A program made the translations under genes and the position numbers. The notes under the pieces are model-generated. The model ran no database searches. It was not told the DNA's origin and worked only from the letters and a program-made list of their open reading frames with translations. Of a DNA stretch of 64,000 nt, positions 23,808-35,983 are shown one piece after another. Each line of letters opens with the position of its first letter. Position 1 is the first letter of the stretch. The stretch comes from Glossina fuscipes (taxonomy: Eukaryota > Arthropoda > Insecta > Diptera > Glossinidae): contig NW_023998471.1 in the NCBI RefSeq assembly GCF_014805625.2, positions 877,263-941,262 on the forward strand, in the 5' to 3' direction.

Positions 23808-25299
23808 ATGAATCATCTATTGTTAACTTATAATAACCTTGATGTAGGAGCGATTAGTAATTTAATCGGTGCTAATTCTTGCGGTGCTATATCAATGTTT
23901 ATTGGTACTACACGTGACAATTTCGAACGGAAACGGGTTTGTGCAACAAGAACGTAACTGGAATGCGTCACAAAAATGAAGTGCATTTTTTATTTGTTTA
24001 ATTTAGGTTGTGTCTTTAGAATATGAAGCCTATGAACCAATGGCTCTTAAACAATTAGGAAATATATGTGACGAAATTCGCAAACGTTGGCCAGATTGTC
24101 TAAACATAGCCATTTATCATCGCTTAGGTGTAGTGCCAGTTGGTGAAGCCAGTGTTGTAATCGGTATATCATCTCCACATCGTCAAGTGTCATTGGAATC
24201 TGTCGCTTTTGCTATTGATGAACTAAAGAAAACCGTGCCGATTTGGAAAAAGGAAATGTACGACAATCAGGAATCTTCATGGAAAGCCAACAAAGAATGT
24301 CAGTGGATTAGTAAAACCTCAAATGATTGTTATAGTTGATTTGTATTTTAATTAGTTAATTTTTGTTAATGATGGAATAAATTATTTTCAAGTATATAAT
24401 CAACCTTTACTTTTATGCAAAAATGCAGCCAATGACAGGTTAGGGTTTGACACCCGAATATGTGACATTGATGATTCATGCGAAGTCGCCAAAAATTTCG
24501 TACAGATATCAGCAACAGAGGATGAAATAAAACGCCGGATAAAATGCTTCGTTGAAAAGAAAAGAGAGGAAATCGATTTGAATAATATCATGGATTACAC
24601 AGTCAAACGTCCTTGTACAATGGACGAAGACGAATTTGGAAATCCTGTTTTAATAAAAGACGACGACAGTGAATATACTTGCGCGCGTACAAATAGTACT
24701 ATCGTTAAACAAGAGTTTTCCAAATGTCATTTAAGAGGTAAGATAGTCAAAGTTCTTCAATACAGCACAATTTTTATTAATTTCTTATGAGACAGTTCGG
24801 CGCGTTGAGAACACTTACGGTCCCCAAACACGACCAGACTATTTGCAAACTTTAGATAAATTAATGGCTCAACATAGTGATGATATTAAAAGTAAACAAA
24901 ATATTAGAACAACTTTGCCACGAGGATTGCAGGAACGCTTAGAAACCATTGAAGAGTATTTAAATATAAAGCGTACTGGAAACTTATATCGACGCATAAA
25001 AGCGATTGAAAATCGTTTACTACATTTAGAATCCATCTCTCCTGAGTACAAACATTTCGCGGTAATAAGTGTTTAAAGTAAATCAAAATTCCTACCTACT
25101 GCATTAACACTATTTCTATTTATATTTAAAGTTGGGAAATATCTCCACTAATTCCAAGGGACTTCGCGAGAACTCTGAAGATGCCAATATTAAGCCTGCC
25201 TTTTGCGAAAGAAAAACATACAGTGTACGCGACGTTGATGCTTTCATTGAAAGAATCCAAACGTGTTCTACAGTCAATTCACTGGCCCATGACGAATAA
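23808..25299 (+). CDS. Mocs2B: Molybdopterin synthase catalytic subunit with long C-terminal extension (Mocs2B, MoaE-like), 5 exons
   Basis: Exons 23808-23936, 24007-24310, 24429-24737, 24796-25061, 25132-25299; all introns are GT-AG and phase-consistent, giving 391 aa. The MoaE domain (about residues 1-145) includes [51 protein letters not shown], and the catalytic-lysine stretch [12 protein letters not shown] then WKANKECQW. It transfers sulfur from Mocs2A to make molybdopterin dithiolene. The remaining ~245 residues (for example [44 protein letters not shown]) have no bacterial MoaE counterpart. Drosophila Mocs2B is similarly extended and was reported as a subunit of the ATAC acetyltransferase complex (family knowledge). 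Vertebrate MOCS2B lacks this tail. Confidence 0.95.
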
Positions 25300-26339
25300 G
25301 AAAAAGGAAAGATCTTTTACACACCATTATCGAGAAAATATTCAATTCTCTACGCCTTATAAAATCCCAAAACTATACGAGCATTTTTTAAAGAGTTTTC
25401 ATTAAATGCTTTTTATTTTTTTATTACTCATAAAAAATAAAATAAAATTAAAAATAGTCATGAACTTTACAAGTTGGGATAAAAGAGGCCGTTTTTCAAG
25501 AAAAAGATTTTACTGTACCACTTTCTTTAAACAAATTTGAAATTAAAATAACAAAATGCAATTTTATTTCGATTTTTTCTGGTAATATGTAATTTTGGTA
25601 AATTTCAATAAAAATAAACAAGAATTCTTCTGTTTATAATTGTTTCTGTCTTCTCGATCCCGCGGTGTTGAATATTGGGGATATATTTATTGCGCTCAGT
25701 TTACCTTTACCTTATCAAAAGGCGATGTAGACTGGGTTTAGGGATTTCTCGTCTCGTCGTCTCCGTTGTATATGATTAGTATGTATTAAGTTTCTTAACT
25801 CTTAAACAAAACAAAACGCTAACGTAACGCAAACTACTTCATCAAATTGTGTGTATGTGTGTGTATGTGTGTATATATATATTAAGCGCATCTCTCTTCA
25901 TCTTCACTACTACAAAACTAATTCAAGTTGAACTTAATTCAATTTTGATTACGACTAATTTCATTTAATGTATATTCTGCGAGAAAAATAACCATTAAAA
26001 TTTAACAATTTGCCTTTTTTAATTGTTGTTGTTTTTCTTTTTTCACTTCCATATTATTACGTATATGTTTAGGGAGTAAAAAGAATTTTGAACAAGTTGT
26101 GAATGTAGTGCAGGAAGAGGTTAGGAAAGGGCTAACTATATAAGGTTTATTTTAGGGTGCGTAGTATGAGTATGGGGATCGATTTAATGGGATATTTATA
26201 AATTTTTTTATGATGGTAGGGGTGACTACATGTGATGAGATGGCTTTGAAGACATGATATAATTTAAAATGCGCTGATGCATAATGTCTTGACGTTGTGT
26301 GATTCTGATTCTTTTGCCATCCGTAATGTCGCATTGAGC
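25300..26339. other. Convergent 3' region between Mocs2B and vig2
   Basis: Holds both 3' UTRs. A plus-strand AATAAAATAAAA lies at 25436-25447 for Mocs2B, and a minus-strand AATAAA at 26146-26151 about 190 nt past the vig2 stop. A GTGTGTAT-type repeat lies near 25851-25870. No gene was recognised. Confidence 0.55.
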
Positions 26340-27751
26340 TTAACTCAGAGTGGGAAATTGACGTTCATCGTCAACTTTAAAGTTAGTATTAACTTGCCCG
26401 CGTTTTATTTGTCGATCACCAAAATAGCGCTGCCTAGCTCCTCCAACGGCTGTTTCGGCACGGCCGAAATCAACGCGTTGGGGCTTATCAGCGCCACCAC
26501 CGCCAGAACGATTACCACGGCCGCGGCCTCTTCCAAATCCACCTCTACGGCCGTCATTGAAATTAAATTGTATATCCATAATACGCTGTAGACGGCCAAC
26601 TCGTTGAGGATACATGGACGGGTCATATTCAAGTTCTTCTTCGCTGCTCTCCTCACCTTTTTTTTTGTTTTTATTTAACACTATCATCTTCTTCCATTCA
26701 GATGTATCTTCGCCTTCGTTTGGTTTGCGTAAATTGTATTGGGGTTTGGAGCGTTCTCCACGCATGGCTTTCCATTCGTCAAGAGTCATTTCTTTGGTCT
26801 CTTCTTCTTCAGGCGCAGCGGGCTGTTCGGGTGATTGTTCGTTTGACGATTCCTCTTTGTCGGTAAGAGTGATTTCAGTTTCGTTTGCTGATTTGTTCAT
26901 ATCCTCAATTTCTTGTTTCACCGAGCCCCAATTATGAGCTCCAGCACCGTCACGTTTATCAACAGCCTTTACGCCTTTGCCAAAAATCAAAATGAGCATT
27001 GAAATAAAAACTGACTTTTAAAAGAGCAAAGAATAAAAGAATTCCTTAACAAAGTAAGCAGTAATCCCTGCAACGGTATGTCAGTTGTTCATGACGTCTT
27101 CTTTAATCTGCGCAACTTTACTATTTTTGTTCTTTTAATTTTTTGTTACCCCCCTTTGAAATAAACCCCATTGTTATCTAACAGTTTTTTCACCATACCT
27201 GTTTTATCAGATCCCGATTGACGATCAAATTCACGTTTACGAAATCCCCCTTCACGATTACGTGGTGGTCCTCCGCGATTATCACGATCTCTGAATTGGC
27301 GTGGTTCTCGTTGCTCATTGGCAAATTCATTGGTGGCACCACCACCACCACTTTCACGGAAATTTCGACGATTATTGCGCTGTTCGCGACCTTCACCGTT
27401 TTGTGTTTTGAATGCAACCTTACGGTTTTCGCCACCCTCAAAGTTCGGACGATTCTTGTTATTATTGTTAGTTGCTGCACCCGGAGCTCCCTGACTACCC
27501 TTGCTGCTTGTTTGAGGAGCACCCGTTATCTTTTTGTTTGCGTCATTCTTGTTTAGCGCACCAGATTTATTTTCTTTTTCGGCATTTGGACTTGTTTTTT
27601 TATTAGCAGCGGTTGTTGCTTTTTTAGTTGTCGCATTGTTCGCTGCAGTTTGCTTCTTTTGCTTAGGAGCCGTTTCTGCCGGTTGTGCGTGTGTACCGGC
27701 ATCGTCGTCTATGAATAATAATTCATAACGATTACTTCCTGAGTGATCCAT
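26340..27751 (-). CDS. vig2: Vig2-type SERBP1/HABP4 family RNA-binding protein, 2 exons
   Basis: Exons (minus) 27199-27751 and 26340-26974, one GT-AG intron, 395 aa. The N-terminus MDHSGSNRYELLFIDDD is the hallmark of this family; a long Ala/Lys/Thr/Asn-rich disordered stretch follows, then an Arg/Gly-rich segment, the HABP4/PAI-RBP1 junction DKTGVKAVDKRDGAGAHNWG (split by the intron), MTLDEWKAMRGERSKPQYNL, and a second RGG cluster (RRGGFGRGRGRG) near the C-terminus. Members bind ribosomes, RNA and, in Drosophila, RISC and heterochromatin. I prefer vig2 over vig because vig2 neighbours clbn and bili in Drosophila; the protein alone does not settle that. Confidence 0.9.
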
Positions 27752-30700
27752 ATCTGAATGGCGTTTGAAAAGATTTATTTGGTTTAAGGATGGCAGCCGA
27801 TTTCACGGATTACTTTTTCTTCTTTTATGGGTATACGGGCACAGCTATGGTAAAGAAATTCCAATAAAAAATCAGAAAACAACGAAACATGCGAAAAAAT
27901 CCCACCATTAGCCGAAGACCTTACAAAGTTGTAAAAATATAGTACTAATATACTAAAAATAACATGCCCCACATGGTTGCATGTTAATCAAATAAAAAAG
28001 AATAACTACCAAATCTGCCGGATGTAAAATTAAAAAGTTTTTTAGGTTTAAGGAAATTAGAGAATAATTTTGATTTTTTTTGCGATGCGATAGTTAACGA
28101 TTTTGCTTGCTTTATTGATATGCTGCTTGGAATTGTATACGTACTGCCTTATAGTAGAAGTTAGAAAAATATTAAGGAAAATAAATAAAGTAAATAATAT
28201 TTAAGCACATAGTTTTACTTGGGCAAGATACTTCTAATAAAGTCCAATTTCTCTATTGAAACAATTTTAAAAAGTATGTAAAAATCGTGGAGTAAAAAGG
28301 GAATTAAGTGTCTCATCAAATGTTAAAAATAACTTCGACAGATGACTTAAGAAGGATTAAATGCATAAGATTTTAAGAAAATTTAAAGAGATGGCAACAT
28401 GAAATTCATAAAGACAGCATGATGAATCCAAGTTGTCAATCCATTTATTATTTATTTTTTTTTTTCAATTATAAGACACTAAGCTTAGAAAATTAGTCAA
28501 AAGCAAATTGAATATTTCGTCTTTTTGGGAAAATAAAAATTTATAAATTCGCAATTAAAATTTGGTCTTTATAAATTTAAGTGATATACTTAATGCGAAA
28601 AAAATAAAAAAATTCTAAATTCTAAAACAAAGCAATCCAACGCGAGTGCATTAAATAATTCAGTTCGCTAATTATATTAATGACGTGACCGGACTCCTGA
28701 GTCATTTGTACCCTTGAAGAAAGGATATTCCCAAAACAAAAAAAATTCGGTAAGTAAAAAGTTACTTTCATTTTTTCGACTGCGAAAGTTATTCTCCAAC
28801 TACAAGAGCTTTCTAACAACTCTCCATACAATGTTTACGCGAATTTCATTATATTCACTAAATATCTTTTAATAGCGCAATGAATTATTGGTTCTATCTT
28901 ATATCTTCCTGATTTCACCATACGCTATTCAGAATAGGGCGTATATGCAAAACGCTACTACACCGTAATAAATATATGTAATACCATGCAAGACGTGCTA
29001 ATCAGTATATATGAGTGGAATGTGATTTAGTAGAAATCGAGTTGATTTTCTATTTTGAAAGTAAATTCTCTGAAGTGAATTGAAACTCTTAAAAAAGTGA
29101 AGTTTTCATGAAATATAAACACAACGTCGAATGATGCAACGATTCTAAGTCAAGTGATGTCGTCGTTTAGTGCTTTTCGTTGGATTTTGAAAAATATTTT
29201 AAAAGTATGTTGGAGGATGTGACGAATTTTACTCTCTATGACACGAATTTAAAATTTTACAAAAAATTTTACATTTTTTTATTAGGCCCTCGATAGAAGG
29301 TTAATTACGTTAATCGAATATAGAGTATTCGAAGGTAGGAAATCTTAGGAAATACTGACGGTTTTAATGTTTTTTAATATTTCATACCATTATTGGAAAT
29401 ATTTGTCATGCGGAAAGCAAGTATATATGCAGTATATAAAGATATTAAAATTATTTGGGAATTAGCAATCAGGTGAATATATGTTTATTTCCATTTTAGT
29501 TCTTCAATCGTATGTCATGTAGACGATTGATCATGTCTTGCAAAATTGTGATTACCTTTGTTGCTTTTTGTATAGAGTTGTATGAAAAAATACTGCATAA
29601 TAATTCCATTCAATTAGAAATCTTAAGTTGTCATTAATGAATATTTAATGAAATTGAAAATTCCATTAATATATAACTTTAAAAATTTAAGGGTGGCAAT
29701 ACTGTTACCGAAAGTACTTAATTTCGCAGCAGAGAATTTAATGAGTGTCAAAAAAATAAAAATAGGAAGCATTGTTAGCATTGATTTTCCGCAAGCATTT
29801 TTGCTTACTTTGGTGAGATTTATTTATTTCAATAAATTAATTGATACAAAAAAAAAGAAAAAAGAAAATGAACAAATAGAATAATACTTAATGTTAATTA
29901 ATGTATTGAACAAAAGTATCCTGCATATCTTACTACAGGTAGGAACTGAAAATTTGAACTAAATAATCCAAAACTTCAAAATGGCGACGAAATAAATTTT
30001 TTTTTCTGTACTAAGCGTCTACTTCAGAATGGGAAACTATTTAGTATAATACATATGCAGTCTTTAAAACATATTAAATTTATGTGGTTTTAGTGATGTT
30101 ATACTAAATACAGAACGTCGTTAGACATTCACATATATGCTATAAAAATCGAACTTTACGTCATTTTGTTGTGATTTGTGAGTGATGGGCTGGGGAGGGG
30201 GAAGGGGGAGGGGTGCTGGTGATTCAAGGGGAAAAAGCCACTTGTAAGTTTGTTGGTAAAAGAGGCCAGAAAGGATTAAGCCGTCACCCGGCTTCTTAAT
30301 TAAACCTAAAGCTGATCATTGCAGAGAGTAAATTTGGAGATATGTATTGGAATGGACAATAATTTGCCGCATATGAAGAAAAGTAACAAGAGCCGTCTAA
30401 AAATGCAAAGCGATGTGTATAGTGTAATCAAAGTTTCTTAGAATTAATTAAAGCAGAGATCAAGTGCATAAATTTTCTGTCGTAGAAGTTTCATCCAAAT
30501 CATCTTTTGCGTTAAAATACGACAAATTTATAAATATACAATAAATTTTAGTTAGAATTTTTATTTTGGCTGAGATGCGTCGGTACAATTATTAATAAAT
30601 CTGTATCTCTATTTCTCTTTGCAATTTTAGTTAAAAAGCTTAGCCTTTACTTCGGGACTAAAATCTTTGTTTCCTAGCTTTGTTGTATACCGATATTGTT

Positions 30701-30822
30701 GTTAAAGTTATTTCTGCCACTAGATCGAGATTGATACATTTCCGGCAAAAAAAACTGCTAAATTTTTTCTCTTTGCAATAATTCGCTCGGAGTAGCAGAG
30801 CATAAAAACGAAAAGCATAGAG
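27752..30822. other. Divergent intergenic region, vig2 and zinc-finger gene 1
   Basis: About 3.1 kb, AT-rich, with vig2 5' UTR/promoter at the left end and the zinc-finger gene leader at the right. Short ORFs are unrecognised. A notable G-rich block sits at 30187-30213 (separate entry). Confidence 0.5.
30187..30213 (+). promoter_or_regulatory. G-run cluster, possible G-quadruplex
   Basis: Five runs of 3-5 G separated by 1-2 nt (GGGCTGGGGAGGGGGAAGGG onward) in a strongly AT-rich setting, about 610 nt upstream of the ATG at 30823. Four or more G-runs with short loops fit the usual G4 pattern. Function is inferred only. Confidence 0.5.
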
Positions 30823-33800
30823 ATGTCAGATTCGCCCAGTTGGCATTTTACTGATCGCCTCACCAATGAGGAATTTTCATTGCTTCTACCTTATTTAAGT
30901 ATGGAAAATGTATTTCTTACACAAGTCTTTGTACCGAGGAAAAAATGGCTACGCCTTGTTGACGCCAACTTTCAGACATTTTCATTTATGTGCGGAGCTT
31001 GCACAAAACAAGTGAAATTTGAAAACTTCAATCGGCACTTTAAATCGAAGCAACATTACAACAATCTGCGAACTAATATTACTCAATTATATCACCCATT
31101 CTTCACTTATGGAAAAGCAGATGTGAAATTGGCTAGGGGAGAGCAGGTAGCACAAAAGGATAGGGAAGTCGCACTCAAGGAAGTTAACGGGCAAATACGA
31201 AGTTTTAGTCGTGATGCTAGTACAGCTAAACATTTTGCGGAAGTAGTTCAGCGACGAGAACAGAAAAGCGTAGACGATTTTCTAGTTAATTTAAGTTTGG
31301 AGACAAAAATCGATAAGCCAGAGCAGATGTTCGTTAAAGTAACATTGCCGTTTGAGGATTTGCCGGAGTTGTTGTTCTGTGCGACCGGAGATAAGTGGCA
31401 ACAAGTTATTACTTGGAAGACATTTACTAGAAAGGCAGCGTTCACGTGCAACATTTGCACAGTACATTGCAGCGGTATAGAAAGCGTAAACTCGCATCTC
31501 AATGGTTATACGCATAAATGTAAGCAATTAATTGTCAAGGCCTTACATTATGAGAAAAGCTCCAAAGTCACTAAGAATTGTTCGATTCAAATTGTCGACA
31601 GTTTATCAATTTCAATACACGAGAACGCGAAATCTTACTTTAAAAGTGAATTGGAAAGATGGCAACAACCAGAATCTTCGGACGATGAAAGCAACGGAGA
31701 TAATGAATTTTTAATTCCTATTTTACCGAATACAGTTTCTGCTAAAGTTACTACTTTGGAAGAGCTTGTAAAAAAGATAATTAAAAAGGCGGACAACTTA
31801 ATTGATCGAAAGAATGAACGAACTACCTTTTGGGGACATATTGGTGTTGAATATGTGTTATGCGTCAAGCGTCATGAAGAAGATGCATCGCCAACATATG
31901 AATGCGGGCTTTGCGAAATTCTGGGCAGTGATGAGAAAATCCAGCGTCACTTATTAAATTTTGAACACATTAAAAAATATTTGGATCTTCACTACGCAGA
32001 CACAATGCGAAAATATGAGACTATTATGGGTCATATGAAATATGCGGAATTTCGGGCTGTCATGGGAGAAATTGTCAGAAGAGTAGCCATCGAGATTGAA
32101 AAGCATCACGGTCGTAGTTTGCCATGTAACGTTTCCTTTCAAGATTATAAAAACAAACGGCCTGAGTTGATAGCTCAGGTTTATGGTTTGTTACACGCAT
32201 CTCAAAATCATGGACCTTCTTTTTCTAATGTTGTCTCAAAGCACGATATCGAGAATATTAAAAAATCATTTATTGAGTCGGGAGAAGTTGGTCGTATCAC
32301 TTCGTGGAACATCAATCAAGGAATTATATTCGCAACTACTCCAAGCGAAAAGGTTTATCTACGTCAGATAAGTCATGATCCTTTGATTCGAATGAGGGAA
32401 TACAACGCAAAGATGAACAAAGGCCGTGGAAGGAGTGCGTCTCCACCGGTCTATGATAGATGTAGTTCACCTCATCGTCGCCAAACTTCACGATCCAGGA
32501 CAATATCTCCTAAAAGAACGGGCGGAGGAGCATTCAACATTTGGGATATTTATCGCCGCGAATTAGCCAACGCAGCTACCCAAATAGAACATACTTACGA
32601 AGGATATCGCACGAATCCGGAAAGTCATCCGCAGTATGAACAAGAGTGGAATGAATTTTGGCAACGTCGTAAATTGGACTTGGAGAGAGACGGTGTTAAT
32701 CATCGCACATACAATTTTCAACCCGAATGGGTTCAATTTTTTAAGCAGCGCATTGAGCAACTCTTTGGAGAAGCTTTACACAAATCTCAGATTACTATTC
32801 GACGGAAATTGGATATACCTTTGGATGCTGAAGAAGACGACTCGTCACGACATGAAGTTGATCGTTATCACAGGCAGCGAAATGAATACTCTCCAAATAG
32901 AATATCTTATCCTAGGGAGGAGGAGTACAAAGGTCACGTTAAAAGGCAAAGAGACGACGATTATAGCAACGTTTTGGTTAATAAAAGACAAACAACTGAA
33001 CAGTCTAGGCACGGTGAAGATCGCTTTACAGTTTCTTCTATAGCGGGAGATAACGTTCAAGGTTGGGGGCAGTCAGCCGCTCCAGCTGAAATTGCAAACA
33101 TTTCGGACAACCATTCTAATCTAGTACACGTTTTACGCTTGATGACTGCTTTAGAGGAACATCTTGGTAGTTTGGGTGGCAAAGTTATGGATTTACTTGC
33201 AAAAGCTTTGCAATTGGAAAAGAATTTTCACGGTTCCATTGTAGAATTTGAAGCTAAAATATTAACGCCAGCTACTTGCAATTTACTCGAAACTGCAATG
33301 GAAAAATTGAAAGGCATCCTTTTTGCCGGTCTCCTAGACGATAAAAAAGTAGGTGGATTTAATCGAGTTATACAGTACACCACTGAATTACTGAAGTACG
33401 CGGAAAAGATGGGTTGGCGACAAATAGCTTTCATGACAGAAGAACAAGCGCCGAAATTAATGTCGGATATGCAAAGAAAGCATTCAAATCGTCAACAATC
33501 AATGCCTAATGAAAAGTCATTGACAGACACTCTTATGGATTTAATGAACGAATCAAGCGTTGGCGGACCAGAAGACATGGTTGCTTGTCCACCACCCCCG
33601 GTTATCAGAATGACGAATACCGGCAGTTCGTATACATCAAAAAATGAACAAATTAGCACAGGATCCAGTTTAGCGAATTTCAGTACTCAGCTTTCTATAC
33701 CTCGCCAGCATCAGCAGCAACACCGACTTGGTGGAAGTGGTGGCGGCGGCGGAAACGATATGTCAAAACTGTTGACCAGAAGTGGTCCAATGATGACAAG

Positions 33801-34089
33801 CAACAGTGGCGGAAATAACTTGAGCAACAATAACTTTAACAACAATGTTGGTATGAATACCAACAATACACGCTCTAATCTTGGGCCAAGCGGCGGGCCT
33901 AGAGGGGGCAGTATGCAATACAATAATCCATCGGCTGGTAGCATGAGTAGTGGTGGTGGATCTAGGCTACCATTAACTAATAAAAGCATTCCTCAAATTG
34001 GACAAGCCAATCACGTCTCGTATCTAGGCCCAATGGGATCGCGGCCTACAAACCAAGGCGGTTGGGGCTCTTGGAATAAAAAAAATTGA
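30823..34089 (+). CDS. Large intronless zinc-finger protein, paralog 1 (function unknown)
   Basis: 1088 aa, single exon. Zinc-finger-like segments: FMCGACTKQVKFENFNRHF with C57, C60, H72, H78; FTCNICTVHCSGIESVNSHL near 208-230; YECGLCEILGSDEKIQRHL near 359-385. Three later blocks are shared with the next gene: an IEKHHGRSLP/HGPSFS block (~424-470), a Trp/Arg-rich block with SHPQYEQEWNEFWQRRK and FQPEWVQFFKQRI (~573-646), and [15 protein letters not shown] onward (~773-866). The C-terminus is Gly/Asn/Ser-rich and ends GGWGSWNKKN. U1-type C2H2 fingers suggest RNA or DNA binding in the nucleus, but I do not recognise a named function; it recalls uncharacterised insect proteins such as CG7065, unverified. 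ATG chosen because it opens the long frame and no upstream in-frame coding is evident. AATAAA at 34146-34151. Confidence 0.85.
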   Translation: MSDSPSWHFTDRLTNEEFSLLLPYLSMENVFLTQVFVPRKKWLRLVDANFQTFSFMCGACTKQVKFENFNRHFKSKQHYNNLRTNITQLYHPFFTYGKADVKLARGEQVAQKDREVALKEVNGQIRSFSRDASTAKHFAEVVQRREQKSVDDFLVNLSLETKIDKPEQMFVKVTLPFEDLPELLFCATGDKWQQVITWKTFTRKAAFTCNICTVHCSGIESVNSHLNGYTHKCKQLIVKALHYEKSSKVTKNCSIQIVDSLSISIHENAKSYFKSELERWQQPESSDDESNGDNEFLIPILPNTVSAKVTTLEELVKKIIKKADNLIDRKNERTTFWGHIGVEYVLCVKRHEEDASPTYECGLCEILGSDEKIQRHLLNFEHIKKYLDLHYADTMRKYETIMGHMKYAEFRAVMGEIVRRVAIEIEKHHGRSLPCNVSFQDYKNKRPELIAQVYGLLHASQNHGPSFSNVVSKHDIENIKKSFIESGEVGRITSWNINQGIIFATTPSEKVYLRQISHDPLIRMREYNAKMNKGRGRSASPPVYDRCSSPHRRQTSRSRTISPKRTGGGAFNIWDIYRRELANAATQIEHTYEGYRTNPESHPQYEQEWNEFWQRRKLDLERDGVNHRTYNFQPEWVQFFKQRIEQLFGEALHKSQITIRRKLDIPLDAEEDDSSRHEVDRYHRQRNEYSPNRISYPREEEYKGHVKRQRDDDYSNVLVNKRQTTEQSRHGEDRFTVSSIAGDNVQGWGQSAAPAEIANISDNHSNLVHVLRLMTALEEHLGSLGGKVMDLLAKALQLEKNFHGSIVEFEAKILTPATCNLLETAMEKLKGILFAGLLDDKKVGGFNRVIQYTTELLKYAEKMGWRQIAFMTEEQAPKLMSDMQRKHSNRQQSMPNEKSLTDTLMDLMNESSVGGPEDMVACPPPPVIRMTNTGSSYTSKNEQISTGSSLANFSTQLSIPRQHQQQHRLGGSGGGGGNDMSKLLTRSGPMMTSNSGGNNLSNNNFNNNVGMNTNNTRSNLGPSGGPRGGSMQYNNPSAGSMSSGGGSRLPLTNKSIPQIGQANHVSYLGPMGSRPTNQGGWGSWNKKN

Positions 34090-34445
34090 GATTTTTTAAC
34101 ATACTTCCAGCACCTTTCACAAATATAAACGATTTTCATGATTTAAATAAAATTTATTAGAATCATTTAACGAATTTTGCAATTTTTCATTAGAAAAGAT
34201 TTATTATTATTAAATGATTTTAATTTTTATTTTTAAAGAAGTCTTCAACGGTCATGTCGACCTGGCTCGGACGATAATGGTAAGGATTAGCTACTAGAAG
34301 ATGGTAATATTTAGAAAGTAAAGGGAGAAAGAGAGAGAGAAGACTAAACTTTCACTTCTTATTTCCTGAGTAACTAATAAATGGAATTTCAAATGAATCG
34401 CCGTTAATGGCCGATAAATATAAATTTTTTGCTGTCTTTATCTTC

Positions 34446-34471
34446 TATATATATATATATATATATATATA
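34446..34471. repeat. (TA)n microsatellite
   Basis: Uninterrupted TA dinucleotides about 360 nt 3' of zinc-finger gene 1. Confidence 0.9.
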
Positions 34472-35983
34472 CATTTTAAAACCGTTATCGCTCTGTTATA
34501 TAAACAACAATCTTCATTCTTATCTTCAGAGAATTACGCAAAGAAGTTATTAAAAAAATCAATTTTAATAGACATGAAAATTGGATAATATCTTAACGGT
34601 AACGGCTTCTTCTGTCATCATATGAGGGGCAACAACTGCTGCTATTATTATTGATTGATATAATGTTAAGTTTGTGCAAAATTCGGCTTGTGGAAGTTGT
34701 TTTCCGCTAGAAAATTTATCAAATCAATGAAAGAGAGTCGTGAATTAAGAGAAAGCAGAAAATCAGAAGAAATAAAAACAAAAGGATTTTCCAAAGGTCG
34801 TCATAATGTATGTAAAAATTAATCATATTTTGAACATATGCATATGCTTAAAAGGAAAGAAAAGTGGCCAAACGGGTAGATTTATGGAATAAATGAAGTA
34901 TTTAAATGATTACAGAATCAGATCGGAGATGTCGGATGTCACAAAAATCGGGAATAGTTTCATCAATAAGTAAACAATCGCTTGGAAGCAATTTATGGAA
35001 GATTTGTGGCCTTAGAATGGTATGATTGGTGGAGTGAAATGTTGCCAGTTGCCTTGACTTATTTTTTTTTTTTTTTTTTGTTAAATCATAAATGTACTCG
35101 AAAGTTTTGTTAGATTCCAGCAGAAGAATAAAAAAAAGAAAAAGACGAGGAAGCCTATGTTAGGCTAATATTGCAATATTTACTACTCTCTAATGTGAAT
35201 GATTATGATTGTGAAATGTGTGGATGCGATCAAAAGATAGATCACGTAACGAGAAAATGTTTCGTATTGGAATAATAATAAGATTATTTTTACTGCGCGA
35301 AGCAAACTTGGCGTAAATTATTTTCAATAATTTTCCCCTTAAAACACTGTAGTTTTCAGTTTTATTCAGTTCTATAAAATTATATAATTTCAAGGGCTAT
35401 CGTGCTGGACTGCATATGCGTTTTATGATATTATATAAAATAAATTATATTCCAGATATGTTGGATAATCTATATATTAGATTCTTTCCTACTTTTTTGT
35501 TCTTGGGAATATTCAATTAATAAATAAATGTAATTGGCTATCTCAAGTGGACTAAAATCGAATTTTGTTGCATTTTACCCTTACAAGATCAGAAAATAAA
35601 AATTGAAGGAAGGAAGTCCGTAGGAAATCCTGACGCGATCTCCATTATTTAGCCCTTAGTTTGCCTTTGATTGGAATAGACGTCTAAAATTTGGCGCTAA
35701 TAATTGTTTACTATATTTGGAAATGATGAATGGCGACTGATTCTTACTTAAAGCGTATAAATGAAAGCACAGCTTAAATCAGTGTTCAAATCTTATTGCA
35801 CATGTATGAAGCAGAAAGGACTCATATTAAGGATCCAATGCTAAGGCTATCGAAGTAAGGAAACCGAAGTCAACTACTTTATACGATTTGTCGAGCGGGA
35901 ACTTCATCTTTTTGCAATAAAACTATATACAATTAATCAAATTAAAAAAACCTCATACTAAGAAATACTTAAATGTCGTTGGA

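Noticed and set aside
27190..27728. Overlapping ORFs on both strands in vig2 exon 1
   Set aside because: Shadows of the Ala/Thr/Asn/Arg-rich vig2 coding frame, which has the family N-terminus and the right splice phase.
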